Positions 24,026-35,716 are shown, counted from the first letter of the stretch. The stretch is 64,000 nucleotides of DNA from Plectrocnemia conspersa (GCA_009617715.1 VTFK01000069.1:992001-1056000); one strand, 5' to 3'. The notes: generated from the letters alone by a model not told the origin. Translations and numbers: made by a program.

Positions 24026-25690
24026 AACTCTAACAAACTTTGTTACTTACGTGAATATATTGTTTAAGCAACACAAAATTAGTGTAAAGGTGTAATTGTT
24101 GGCAATCGTTCACCCCTATGTAACTTTGTTGGCTACTAAATGACTAATGCAGATAATTTTAATATATTTAAGCAAATTTTCATTTTTAAACGTTGAAGTT
24201 CAAAAAGTATCTGCTGTTATCACAGTTTAAAATCTCAGTGTATGTTATCAAATTTACTTATGTTGTAGCAACTAATTGTTTCGTCATTTTTTTCATTAGA
24301 GATTATGTGAATCATACGCTTCCATTGTGACTGTGATTTTGTGGAATAATAAAGCATATAAAAAAAGTAGATGGTATGATCTTAAATATGTAAAAATATG
24401 TCCTAGCGCCTCTTTTAAATGAGTAGCAAAATATGTATTTTATTTAAGTATAAGAGCAACATGTTATAATTTTTTGTGCAATGATTTGTCAGAACAAAAA
24501 GTTTATCTGGAATAATTTTGTCAAATGTATTTATTTTTGTAAGTTGTATGATTTGGCAACCACATCGCATCATATTTAAAACTTTGTTACATGTATTTTT
24601 TATCTGTATTTCTCAAGAAATATAACACTTAAATAAGTTACCACTTCTGTACGATGAAGCAAATTGTTATTCATTCAAAAATCATTTGCTGCTAAATATA
24701 CACACACATAGATTTTCAACATCAAGTTAAGTTCTCTTACAATCCTAATTTGAATTTATTTTGAGGAAGACTCAAAAGTCATCATTGAAAAGTAAGTTTT
24801 GAAAATTAAAAAAAACTTAATTGATGAATAAAATAAATTAATACGCAGAGATTATAACCTTGAGAAAACACCGATGTAGCAATGTATATATGCACAACGA
24901 GTTGTGTTGCTCATATTAAAAATATTGACGACAATATTAATGGTATGAATAAAAAATTATCTCTTCATACAAAGACTCAAACAGTATCTTTTTTAAATTT
25001 AATGAATAATAAACTTTATTTAAACCCTTTATAAAATAAATTTAAATAAAATCTAAATGATTTCTTTTTGAGATTTTTCGTAATTAATTAAATAAAATAT
25101 TCGTAATAAATTTTAAAAAAAAAATCGTAATATATTGAAAAAAATGTCGTTAATTAATCAAGTATTATTTGATATAGTTTAAAGCATACTTATAAAGTTG
25201 GATTTAGAATAGTTTGGCCTGTGCTGAAAATATCGCTTTGAACAGTTTGTAAATAACATATCTCAACATATTTGGAACATGTGCTAAATATTTTATTCAA
25301 GTTTAAATCTAGCAATTTCGCAACATGTTTTGGAACCCAACGAGCTGTCCTTTGTTATACGATAATAATGCTTGTTGAAAGTATTAAATGGCTTTTATGA
25401 TGCGTTTAGTTTTATCCGTCTATTGTCACGCATGGTCTGCAGCGGTATGATTAAAAATATATCCGGAAAATGCATTTAATGCGCAAAAAGTTTTATTTTT
25501 CACGCAATTTTTTAAAAGCTTTTCTAATTGCTTTGTTTAAACAACGGTTTTACTAGACTTGTATGTGATTATAACAAATCAATCAATAACTCTGATTCGT
25601 GCTTGTTCTTAATATTATCTTAAGAGTTTACGAGCTACCTTAAAATAATACGACATTAGCAGAATCTGGAACGCAGTCTTAAGATATATT
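24026..25690. other. AT-rich desert
   Basis: AT-dominated, no frame above background, no RNA or clear repeat. Confidence 0.55.
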
Positions 25691-25694
25691 ATAC

Positions 25695-25712
25695 GCGTAC
25701 GCTAGCGTACGC
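25695..25712. repeat. 18-bp perfect CpG palindrome
   Basis: GCGTACGCTAGCGTACGC reads identically on both strands. It is two GCGTACGC octamers, each itself a palindrome, around a central TA. It carries four CpGs in otherwise AT-rich DNA. It may be a protein-binding site or an extruding hairpin; its function is unknown. Confidence 0.5.
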
Positions 25713-25879
25713 CAGTATTTAATGTGTATAAAAATAATTTTATAAGTCGTTCCAATGGATTCAGATTTAGGCTGATAACAAATCGCTTTACTAACAAGAA
25801 AACTTCTGCATACATTATTGATGTGATATAAAATCAAATACACCGCAATTTCCATGTCAATATAAATAAAAAAAACAAC
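25713..25879. other. AT-rich stretch within an 80-codon minus frame
   Basis: A minus frame spans 25679-25921, without recognisable domain. Treated as chance. Confidence 0.3.
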
Positions 25880-26375
25880 CCTTTGACACACGATCAAACA
25901 ATTACTCGTGCCCCACAACATTTAACCTCTGAATTTTTACACCTGGCCGCCACCGTCTCTCCGCCTCGCGTCTTATAAATATTCAGGAATTGCTCCGTTT
26001 TATATCCCAGGCTATAAATCCTTTGTGTGTTGACAACACAATTACCCAGAGCTCGACCCCTGAAAACATTTTTCCGAACCCATCCGGCAACGAAGACGTT
26101 TTCATAACGCGTATCGGCGAGAAGTGGGTAATGTGGCGCGAAATTACCAATTTATGGCCGGTGGGTGCATATGCGAGAACACTACGTACCATATATATAC
26201 GTATAGTATACATATAGTCGGCCACCACCGCACACGCGGGTGTGATGTGCAAAATTCCCATCTAAATGCGTGTCGGGTGCCAGACTCGGATACGGGGTGC
26301 CAGACACGCGGCGGGTCAAGTGCGCCAATTGAATGGGTTAGCCGCAACTGGATCTTGGTGCTATAAAGCGAATGG
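25880..26375. other. GC-richer island with short direct repeat
   Basis: CpG-retaining block with the 11-mer GGGTGCCAGAC twice, 20 bp apart (26275-26285 and 26295-26305), and CCAATTTATGGCC (about 26148-26160). A mirror-like GTATATATACGTATAGTATAC stretch lies at about 26197-26215. Several overlapping frames on both strands reflect low stop density, not genes. Candidate regulatory island. Confidence 0.4.
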
Positions 26376-26739
26376 TGATACATTGCTTATTTTTCTCGGC
26401 TTTTAAATTAATTAGATAAAATAAACAAATGTTTGAATATAGATATAATAAATAAAGTTTAAACTTTGAAGCACTACATAGTAATAATAATTGTTTTAAA
26501 ACGTATGTATTAAAATATTTCTGAAATATAAAAATTTTTAAAAAAGCCTAATTTAAATAAGCAATGCTTTTAAATTTTGATATACAAGCAGTTATTATTA
26601 TTGCAGTTTATAATATATTTCAAAAGATGTGCTTCAGTATTGTTGCTGAAGCTGCGTGGCAAAAAAATAATAAGGGATGTTTAAAATTTAACTTTAATTT
26701 GTTATTTTAATTGGCATTTTTATAATAATTTATTTATTT
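26376..26739. other. AT-rich stretch, nothing recognised
   Basis: AT-dominated, no frame or RNA recognised. Confidence 0.5.
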
Positions 26740-26800
26740 ATTTACTTAAATATTTTAACTAAATTAAAACCGTCATGACCTAACTGTTTACATAATGCGT
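26740..26800 (+). repeat. copy 1 of a dispersed repeat (AACC-TCATGACC type)
   Basis: TATTTAC...AAAACCGTCATGACCTAACTGTTTACATAATGCGT resembles, over about 60 bp, segments at 30255-30345 and 47605-47675. Those have AA-AC-ATCGTG-CC followed by CAAATGCGTCA-GATG. This copy is the shortest and most diverged, so the assignment is tentative. Confidence 0.3.
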
Positions 26801-27600
26801 AAAATATATAATTCATTACAGACATTAAACAGATCAAAGTGCAACGCAAGCATATTAAGAAACCTGATGGCAATAGCCATGAGCGAGTCGGCTAGTGCGG
26901 ACGTCTTGCCCCTTATGAACATCAAAAAAGGACGCGATCGTGATTCTCAAAGACTAAACCCAAAACTGGAACAAAATATTTCTCAAAAATTTATTGATTG
27001 TCAACAGTCCCTTTCAGAAGTTAAAAAAAAGTTAAGTGATATCTTACAAAAGCTTAGCGAATCGTATTCAAACGCTCCTAAAAATATAATATCCAAATAC
27101 CCTGTTTTAAATGTATCTCATGAACCTTTTCTAAAGAAGTGAAATGCGTTCCTCATAACAAAACTGAGCATCTTGAAAGATTTATCACAGACGTCGTTTA
27201 CGTGTAAAGAGAACTTTTACCTGCTCTAAAAAATGATTTCAAGATTTTAGCTAAGAATTTCTCTAGAAAAAATGTTTTCGCTTAAATATACTGATAGCGA
27301 ACGGCGTTGAAAAAATGACAGTATGGCACTTTTCAACCATAAAGGGTAAACGGTTAATGAAAGCGCATCTCCTTAGAGAATCTAAATCACTTTATAGAGA
27401 AAACTTTATCTAAACAATTTTAAACCATATGCAACAGAAAAATGCCGTATTTATGTCATTAAAAAATAACGCGAAGACCATCGAGGAATCCTCGAATGGG
27501 TGAAATACTCTTACGTTACAAACTATCAACGATCGCTCAAATAACTCATGAATAACCGAGTTAAATCATCCGAGCAACTGAGGTCTGAGTTTTTTTTTAA
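26795..27600 (+). pseudogene. unidentified broken coding remnant, coiled-coil-like
   Basis: An ATG-started frame of 115 codons (26795-27142) has coding-like residue use. Residues about 60-90 are Lys/Leu/Ser-rich with heptad-like spacing (QSLSEVKKKLSDILQKLSES), suggesting a short coiled coil. After a +1 shift near 27137, reading continues in another frame with plausible protein for about 20 residues (VPHNKTEHLERF), then stops. Downstream sequence to about 27600 is less AT-rich than the flanks. The words GRDRDS here and GRDCDS at 52310 hint that both places derive from one family. I do not recognise it. It is probably a mobile-element or retrocopied gene remnant, not an active gene. Confidence 0.4.
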
Positions 27601-28040
27601 TAATAACCTATAAAACTTTTGTTAAAGGTCTTCGCAAAATCACTAATTGAATTTCTATTTAATGTTTTATAAAAAAATATTATTTTCCTGATAAAAATTA
27701 TGATGAAAATAAAAATCTCGATATCTCAAACATACTACTTTTTATAATTAAAAAATATGCTGTGGCGACCTAAACAAAAATGTAATAACTATTAAAATAT
27801 TGGCATAAGAATATTATTTTTAGGTTTTAAGTTTGTAAATATTTTATACAAAATAAAAACAAAAACCAATATGGAATGGGATTTTCATTTTTTAAAATAT
27901 GTATTAAAATTTTCTGTAAATATATTTTCTATGTAAGTAAATTTATATATAATATATGTATATAATTTGTATTACTATATAAAAAAATATTTTATCTATT
28001 TTGGAAATTTTTAAATAATATGTCATACGTGTAATATTTT
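27601..28040. other. AT-rich stretch, nothing recognised
   Basis: AT-dominated, stops in all frames. Confidence 0.5.
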
Positions 28041-28515
28041 TATCGACCTCTGAAAACTTGCCAAAATATGCCGATACGCTGCAGTTTTCTGATAATAACC
28101 GTTATTGTAGTGCAGGTAGAAATAAAAACAACACACACTAGTATTTTCGTACGACGTATACGACTTTCTTCTTGCGACTCAGCAATAGCACGCGCGAATG
28201 TATGTGTATAAAAATTGGAAGCTGTGGCGTACACTGATATACAGCGTAATACTGAAAACGAGCAGTCGCCAGCACCTCAAATATTAATATTATACAGAGA
28301 TTCTAGGCCAAATATCTAAGAATGATTATAGATGTACCATGGTATGTGCCTAATGATAGCATACGACGAGATCTCGGCATAGACACGGTAAATAGTGAAA
28401 TTCGTATATATCACCAATCATCCTAAGCAGATAGTTGCAAAACTGAGCAAACCTAGGAACCATATCAGAAGATTAAAACGTGCAAAACAAGTGGATCTTG
28501 CAACAATTTTAAAAA
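28041..28515 (+). mobile_element. decayed jockey-like LINE, C-terminal end of ORF2
   Basis: The part from about 28270 translates, with one stop and one frameshift, into the C-terminal region of jockey-type ORF2. The motifs are SNINIIQRF, then VPWYVPNDSIRRDLGIDTV (28349-28395; the APWYV-N--I--DL-IPTV box). In the next frame come NHPKQIVAKLSKP and RRLKRAKQVDLA (28413-28500; the HPN-LA-KL and RRLKR--P-DL ending). The 3' boundary is near 28515. The region 28041-28260 may be more of the same element but is too decayed to read. An old 5'-truncated copy is the simplest explanation. Confidence 0.8.
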
Positions 28516-28790
28516 ATAGCACACATGCGGTAGCTAGTTGATTACGGTAAAGTGAGCTTCTCCTCCTACAAGCCATTTTTTTTAATATAAAGCCTGCTTA
28601 TTGTTTTTTCTAGAGACAGACTGCAGATAAAAATATATTAGATAAATACATGCGTGTCTCAAGAAATAAAAGAATAAAGAAATATAATAGTTTACTTTCA
28701 AATATGCAGTTCTTAAATATATTATTTTTACGCTCACAATAAAAGGTTGTAAGTCACATTTACATACGTTTAAATCATCATTCTTCATTA
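28516..28790. other. AT-rich stretch, nothing recognised
   Basis: Possible 3' untranslated part of the preceding LINE. No frame on the + strand. Confidence 0.35.
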
Positions 28791-29520
28791 TTGTAATAAT
28801 AACACTTACGTCTCGTGTCTGCAAAACGTTAGGATTACGACCCCCCACCATCAAAAATTTTAAGCCCCCACTCCGGCGGCAAAACGCATAAACCTGTCGC
28901 GTCACAGTATAAAAACGGGAGAGCGAAGGCCCCGCGCATAACAATAAAACAACCTCGTCTTTATTTCCCATTAGCGACGAGTATATATATATATATGGAT
29001 GGATATAATATGTGACTATATACCCATATATTCACATACACTATAACATCATCGGTATTTAGCGCGCGGCGGCTTTTCCGCTGACTCGCTATACGCTTTT
29101 CACGTTAATACCTATGTGTGTATATGTGTATGTGCCTATATGAAAATTTACGGTTTTCCTAATTTCATATTTCAACTGTCGCAGGAAATATTTTGCATAT
29201 TCAGCCGCTGAATATAACACGCGCGGCTCCTTAGCCGATAACTCGCGAAATTATAAGGCGGTGAAACAATATGCGCGGCTCTTACGACCTTATGTATGCG
29301 CTGCTGGGTGTATATGTACATATGCGTCGCTCTATGGTATTGAAATTTCGTTATTGAAATTGTTGTAATTATTACTTAGAAGTGTGTGTGTCTTTGGAAA
29401 TTCAAGCTCGTTTCGATAGTCGCTTTGATGTGACGAAATCGCTAATGCGAAACGAGCGATGTGTTTATTCGCAACGGTTGGGTTTGATGTAATATCGTTC
29501 GTAAATAGAAAACGACGAAT
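28791..29520. other. GC-richer island with TA and GT microsatellites
   Basis: A 700-bp CpG-retaining region. It has a short (TA)n run at about 28981-28996 and GT/TATG runs at about 29113-29135. GCGCGGCTC is repeated at 29221-29229 and 29273-29281. The 129-codon minus frame (28582-28971) has no recognisable domain beyond its GC-rich part. Candidate composite regulatory region. Confidence 0.4.
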
Positions 29521-30235
29521 GGTGTGATTATAAATTTAAAATCAAAACGATCTAATTCATATATTTTTTAAATATGTCAAATAAATATTGGATATAAACA
29601 TAGTAAAAACATAATAAAACTCATTCAATCGAAAATAATCGCACAATTTCAGAAACATTTTAAAGAGCTATAGGTAACTCAGTTTTGAAATATTATTAAA
29701 AAAATTTAATACATAGCCAGTCGAATAATCATTGATTTAAATACAAAAGACATAAGTTCGAATCCCATATAAACTTTTGTTTTTTTTAATTTCTATCGTG
29801 TCAAGATAAAAAAAATTAGTGATAATTATAAATTTAAAATTCCAATTGATCATCAAGATAAGGTTTTCCTATATTTTTTTTATCTCACGGATAAATACTA
29901 TAATTTTTAATTTAAGTAAAATAAAAATAAAAATTGTATTTTTAAGCTACTTATATATTTTATATTATAATAATTAAATTATTAATAAAAAAACTATAAT
30001 AAATATTGCAATACACAAATGTTAAGATATGTTTGTGGATGAGTTGCGTAAGGTCTATGGTCAAATAGATATGCGCATTACATGGACAGTATCTAAGGTG
30101 TCTTATTAATTATTTGCAACTTCAATACAGACCACAGAATGCCGAATATTCATTAAAAATACATATACTACGTACATGGTAGCTAACGAATAAGTGAGAT
30201 TTCGCTCTATATTTTTTTTATGTATTTTATATGTT
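29521..30235. other. AT-rich stretch with one tRNA-like box B
   Basis: AT-dominated. TAGCCAGTCGAAT (about 29715) and AAGTTCGAATCCC (29754-29766) resemble, respectively, the A box and B box of RNA polymerase III promoters, in tRNA-like spacing. No acceptor or T stem pairs properly. It could be a decayed tRNA pseudogene or the head of a tRNA-derived SINE. Confidence 0.3.
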
Positions 30236-30239
30236 AAAC

Positions 30240-30400
30240 CTCTACGATACTAATTAATATTTTTATTTATTTAAATTTCATTAAAACCATCGTGTCCAAA
30301 TAGATCAAACAAATGCGTCAAGATGACGCATTGGTAATTTGAATAATACACAAAAAAAAATCCTTAGCCTAGTACCATATATTCTTGGCAACTTAAAAAA
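30240..30400 (+). repeat. copy 2 of a dispersed repeat (CAAATGCGTCA type)
   Basis: AT-rich lead, then AAAACCATCGTGTCCAAATAG...CAAATGCGTCAAGATGACGCA. It shares the AT lead, the ATCGTG-CC word and CAAATGCGTCA-GATG with 47605-47675. TGCGTCAAGATGACGCA contains an imperfect inverted repeat (TGCGTC/GACGCA). A non-autonomous element is likely; the family is not recognised. Confidence 0.4.
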
Positions 30401-30544
30401 GAAAGATTTATCTGACGAACGAAAAGGAAATAATGCTTTTTTATCTTAATGGCATTGATCTGAAATAGAGATTTCAATATTCAGAAATTTAAATACCAAA
30501 TTTAACAATCAGGTATTAAAATATTTATGAAGTACTCAGTCATA

Positions 30545-30790
30545 TTTGAAGTAAATGTACTCCGGATGTTCCCAACCGCTCCTTAAGGTCGAGCATAGGC
30601 CTATTAGCGAACCGCAGCTGAAGCAACCTATAGGCTTCACATAGTTAACTGTGTGAAAACGAGTTGCTCCACCTCTGTTCTCGACCTAAGCCGTGACAAT
30701 CGACGCCTCCGGCCGATTCCTGATCACGATTAAAGTTGATTGTCTCCCAGTATCACAATCTATGTTGGAGGCAAAAGATGGACTTCAAGG
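30545..30790. other. structured GC-mixed block of unknown type
   Basis: A CpG-containing block with nested inverted repeats: AGGTCGAG (30586-30593) with CTCGACCT (30680-30687), enclosing TGAAGC/GCTTCA (30619-30638) and an alternative TTCACA/TGTGAA pairing (30635-30657). No frame. This resembles a small structured RNA or the untranslated leader of a mobile element; I cannot identify it. Confidence 0.3.
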
Positions 30791-32430
30791 GAAATGAGGA
30801 GTAAACAGATGTATTTAAAGTGTGATTTTTTTTCAAATCATTAAAATGACCAAAAACCATTTATTTCTTTAATGAACCAAATTACAATTGTGATTTGTTT
30901 GCTTCAAGAAATTATTTTTTAATATTAATGTAAATAATATGCATAACAGCCATAGACATAACAATTAAAAAAAACTTAGTGTTATTGCCGAAATTTCAGA
31001 AATTACTCATATGTTTATGATAATAATGTACAGCTGTGGACTATCTCAGATGGTCCACTAAAGTCTGGCTAAAGTAAATTATTATGGTATTATATTTTTT
31101 AAGCAAACCGAATTGTAGACTTTTTAATAGTATATATAATTTAAATTTAATTTAATGTTAATTTAAAATTTAAGACCCATTTTTGTTCTATTATTTTTTA
31201 AGTTAAAATAAATAGTATGGTTACTTTTAAATTTAATTTTAAGTAAAAATTTATTTTCATGAAAACAATATATATTATTTTTAATGTATTTTTTGATTCT
31301 TTATCACTACTTTATGAATATATTTGATTTTTACATGGTTTCACGAACCTTTAAAATTACTGTAAAATTAAAAAAAAATATAATTTACAACATTGATTGA
31401 TTTTAAAATATTTAGCAATCATTGATTATTTTTAAATATTTGTAATAATAATAATTATGTATTTTTTCATCGAATTCAAACATATGTCTTTTATGCGTTA
31501 GTCAATGACATATGCCAAAGATTTGATTTTATCAAATCAAGTTTAAAAAATACCATTCCAACAAAATATATGTCAAAATTAATAATACCCCAAGAGAGAT
31601 TGTAATATATGATATACTGTTAATTGGATGGTAAAATACGAATAAACTACATAAAATCACAATAATTTAAATAATTCCGAATATTAACATTTTCAAAACA
31701 AAGTTTTTATCAGAATAGTATCAATATGTAAAATTTATAATAGGTTTAGTATTATAAATATATTTACTTTTACTAGAACAAGCAATAATAAAATTATATA
31801 GATAATACAATACAAAATATACTTGTAATCAATTGCGATATAATTTTTGTAGGAGCGATTGAAAAATAACAGAAATTAAACTTTAAAGTTGTTCCATCGT
31901 AAAAAATGTTTGAAAATAATTGACAAAATTAAATAAATTGTTTATTTTATTAAAAAATTTGCTAAATTTATTTTTATTTTAAATCAAACATGATTTATAT
32001 GCAAAATAATAAAAGTTAATGTATTGTTACCTTTACAGTCTAATTTTTAACTTTTAGATTGATAAAAACTATTTGTAGATATAAAATAATTTATATTGTC
32101 TCCATAACTATTTAGTATAACATATAATTTTCAATATTTATAATAATAAATACGATTATTTCTGATTTAAAAAAAAAATAAACATACAGTAAAACAAAAA
32201 TAGCTAGCAGATTTGTAGGAATAGAAGAAAAGATCATTTATGGTTTTTTAGTACTAACAGTAATTGGGGATAAACATAAGCGCTAGATAAAAGTCTAATC
32301 CTAATAAAAATCATAAAAGAAAAAAAATTAATTGTTACTATTTCTAAGTTTTTATAAAATAAAAACACCTGCTGATTACATTTTTATAGCAATTAAAAAC
32401 TTTCATAATTGCTATAAATAATAGCACTTA
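30791..32430. other. AT-rich desert
   Basis: Very AT-rich with no frame, RNA or clear repeat. Confidence 0.6.
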
Positions 32431-32431
32431 T

Positions 32432-32487
32432 TTTTGCTGATAGTGCTATGGGCCTCGATGTCAATGTCATCGGCATAGGCGAAGATA
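32432..32487 (-). mobile_element. reverse transcriptase scrap with YADD box
   Basis: On the minus strand this short piece reads IFAYADDIDIEAHS. The core FAYADDIDI matches the catalytic YADD box of RTE-like or related non-LTR reverse transcriptases (commonly -YADDIDI-GR). The flanks are AT-rich and unreadable, so only some 15 codons survive. An unrelated match is unlikely but possible at this length. Confidence 0.45.
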
Positions 32488-32589
32488 TAAAATAATTTAT
32501 TTAATATTATATAAACTGCCGGAATATTTAATTAGGCATAACTGATGACTTTTGAACTGAATCTATTTAAGTAACAATTAATTTTATTA

Positions 32590-33190
32590 CTAAATGTCAT
32601 TTTTCAGTCACACTGTGACGTCTGGTGTAGTGTCAACTTATTGGCAGTTAAACAACGAAAATCAATGAAACACAAAAACAAGCCATCATTTATAAATTCG
32701 ACAGTAAATGACTCATTGAAATTCATGAATACACAACGCTCGCTACCGTAGCTCCGTGACTCCCATGCCGAAGCGACAGCGTTCATAGATTCCATCGGCG
32801 AAAAAAAATGAGCTCTTCATCATGTTTGCTGAATGATTTACATTTGCGCCACAGCTAAAATTCATTCATGCAGATACAGTCATGAGTTATGGACGAAAAA
32901 AAGATGCGCCGTAGAAACAGCAGTCACGTAAACACGTGAACGTAAGGCCAAGTCTTGGACTACGTAGATAGATATATGTGTTATTTCGGCGTGTGCGCTT
33001 TTCGACGCTTGCACCGGCGACTATGCATAAATTATGTGCTCACGTAGTATTGCCAGTGTGAAAAACGATCCGGCATGTGTATGGCAATAAACAACGGCAT
33101 ATGACAAATTTTTAAAATGCAAACGATATGCATGATTAAACGGGGTATACGATATTCCGGAAGCGGCTTGCGCTTCGAATGTTACAGTAA
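32590..33190. other. GC-richer island with AP-1-like word and E-box
   Basis: CpG-retaining region containing TGACTCA at 32709-32715 and CACGTG at 32933-32938. Many GC-mixed words continue to about 33185. The 63-codon minus frame and 60-codon plus frame have no known domains. Candidate regulatory island. Confidence 0.4.
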
Positions 33191-33480
33191 AAAAATGACG
33201 ATTAAAAAAATATCAAATATCAGGAAAATTTACATTTTTTTATCGATTATATATTTTACGATCAATAATCAATATTTAGACTTAAAAGAAAAATATTAAA
33301 AAATGGTTTGGAACGATTCGTTAGTTTGCAATTCAGTATAGATTTGCGTTTATCTCGCTGCTTCTACAAGATCGCATTGCTGCGGCGTCAAATATAAATT
33401 TAACAGTAAATATTGATACTATTTATAAGAAATAATATTATTTTTGTAAAGATTTTCTCATTATCATTATCATACTGTAT
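33191..33480. other. AT-rich stretch, nothing recognised
   Basis: AT-dominated with no recognisable content. Confidence 0.45.
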
Positions 33481-33965
33481 GTATAAAGCAAGATCCGCAA
33501 ATGTAAACGATTTCGCTACAGTGACCATAACTCAACGGAATTTCGGGGCGAAAAAAATGCACCCAGCCAACACCGGCATGTTTACATATTTACACCACGG
33601 TCGCTAATTGCTTTTTAATTAACACACCTGGTCTCACCTGGACCATCCCTCTGAGATAACCACCCACCCTCAACTGGCGCCAAGGGTTGTTATCGCTGCG
33701 AATGCATCCGACACTGACCCTATCGTCCGAAAAGACGTGATGATGCCGGCCCTAATGATCGCACGGTATCCCGTCGTTAGCATTAAAATACTCTCGTTAA
33801 ATTTTATTATGAATATTCTTGTTGTTGTAGCGAGACCTACGGTAATCACACTTAGCTAGAACGTTGCGTCGTAGTCACACGGCTGGCCACCGGGAATAAG
33901 TGCAGTAAAATTTTAGACGCGCCCTTTGGGACGCTTTTATTATATACTTTTATATAGTGTGTATG
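33481..33965. other. GC-rich island with paired CACCTG boxes
   Basis: CpG-retaining block. Two CACCTG words lie at 33625-33630 and 33635-33640, exactly 10 bp apart, on the same face of the helix. CACCTG is the core bound by Snail-type zinc fingers and some bHLH dimers. No coding frame. Candidate regulatory element. Confidence 0.45.
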
Positions 33966-34530
33966 TTTGTATGTAGGTTTTATAATCGCTTTAAAAATTC
34001 ACAAAGCGTACTAGCGATATTTGATAAAAAAAAATGTGAAATTGTACTAGTGCTGCCTACTATGCGTGTTTATTGGAGATTTTAAACGGATATTTTTAGT
34101 AAAAATATTTTGTAAGCTTGGTTTACATCTACTACTATTAAAGTAGTTAAATGATAAATAAAATAGCTCTACATATTTTATAAGGCACAACAACGTTTAT
34201 TTAATTTATGATATAACATATGTAAATCCTGATAAATTAAAAAAATATAAATAATAATTTGAAGTGAGATTCTTATATCTATCATACACTTAATTAACAT
34301 TTAACTGCCATAAGTTATTTAGTAAGAGCCGATATATTATTTTTATATACATAGAGGCGTCTCTCATGACCAGACGAAGGAGTCGCAATATTTAAAAAAA
34401 AGTCAATTTAACACAAGCACTAATACAATTTAGATTCAAACAGTTGCGATGCATATTGAACATTAGAATAGTATGGTATAATTCTCCAGAATATATGTTA
34501 ATGTGGACTTGAAAGTTATTTTAATAGACA
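33966..34530. other. AT-rich stretch, nothing recognised
   Basis: AT-dominated. It may include unreadable upstream parts of the LINE fragment that follows. Confidence 0.4.
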
Positions 34531-34534
34531 TGCA

Positions 34535-34890
34535 TTGGAACTGTTTCGACGCAAATCGATTAAGGACAACGTTCTTAAACTATTTATACGACATAGACGC
34601 GATTTGAAACTTTACAAAATCACCAACTGTATGAGACCCCAAATTTTATGTATCGCATTAGTTAATAGTAATTCTCAGATCTCAGATATGCAATGTATCC
34701 AAACTCTATCATTAGATTACTTTCCTGTGTTTTTTACACTGAAAGACAAGGTCGAGGTTATACCTCAAAATGTTTTTACTATAAGGTCTGTCAATTCTCG
34801 TCTTGTAGCTAAACGTCAGAATTATACCGCATTTGATACTGGAACAACCCAACTAGCATTATTTAATAACTCTAATGGAAGAAACTAAAA
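34535..34890 (+). mobile_element. jockey-like LINE fragment, end of the endonuclease domain
   Basis: An open stretch of 117 codons reads like the end of the apurinic-type endonuclease domain of jockey-class ORF2. ILCIALVN (normally VLDIAL--N) is followed by ISDMQCIQTLSLDYFPVFFTL, the S-DH-PV-F-L box in which the catalytic His is replaced by Tyr and Ser-Asp by Leu-Asp. A linker follows (VFTIRSVN). An upstream stop at 34522 and a stop at 34886 end it; no reverse transcriptase follows. The missing catalytic His means it could not be active even where open. Confidence 0.6.
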
Positions 34891-35136
34891 TTTCATCTGT
34901 ACTATCACAAAAACATATATAATTAGTGTATCTTTATATGATAACATAGCAAATTAGTACCTAAGGCTTTAAATAAAAAGGCACTAAAATATTTTGAAAC
35001 AAGCTTTTGAAGTGGCATTAAAAAGTATTTTTTGGATTTTGGATTTAGATTCACACTTGTTGCAAATTAAGCATAAAGTTACAAGATTGCTAATAATTGT
35101 GTTATGAGTGTTATAATATAAAAATCAATACTTTTA

Positions 35137-35716
35137 TGGCGACCACAAAGGATTTGGACCACACAGCTCTCGTTAAGACCAGAAAATATTCCATTAATAA
35201 CAGGAGTTTTGTTCTTACTGTATATTAAATTATAAATATTCTCCGTCATTGAGATAATATTCCTTTGTTGCGTAACAGTCACGGATATAATAAATCACTG
35301 GATCTACAAAATTCCCGTTGCAATGCAATATGGACAATGCACACCAAGCGAACGACGCTTTCTAAAGGCGTATATCTATTTCGCCGTTCTAAGAAGCAAC
35401 TGCAGCGATTGGCTGGATGATCGCTGCTTAATTGCGTTTGATCAGGCAGTTACCAGCAGTCACTCGAAGAGACGAGCAGACGCCTGCCGCTCGCAGACAA
35501 CATACGTACATGGACTCACACATCCCACCGCCAGCTTTTCCACTACCGCTAGGAGAACATACTGTCGCTGACACACAAATCAGAACAATCAAAGTCGTTC
35601 AATAACATCATCCTTTCGCCAGCTTCTCCACCACTTCTCGGAGAAAACATCTGTCGCAACAATTGTAAATATAATGTAATAAAAGTCTAACTAGTCTCAC
35701 TGGCTACAAGGTCACA
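35137..35716 (+). mobile_element. solo-LTR-like repeat, copy B
   Basis: The best-preserved end of the family. It begins near GGCGACCACAAAGG (family start TGTGACC) and ends CTGGCTACAAGGTCACA (35700-35716), so the termini are near inverted complements. It shares GGCTGGATGATCGCTG (about 35411) and GCCAGCTTCTCCACCAC (about 35618) with copies A and D. An AATAAAAG signal lies about 35 bp before the end. GCCAGCTTTTCCACTACCG (about 35531) repeats the latter word internally, suggesting a local duplication. An 82-codon frame inside is chance. The length of about 580 bp matches copy A. Confidence 0.55.

Noticed and set aside
29704..29770. Functional tRNA gene
   Set aside because: The acceptor, anticodon and T stems do not form; only promoter-like boxes remain.
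35323..35571. 82-codon open frame as a gene
   Set aside because: It lies wholly inside solo-LTR-like copy B, and the aligned sequence in copies A and D is not open in that frame.
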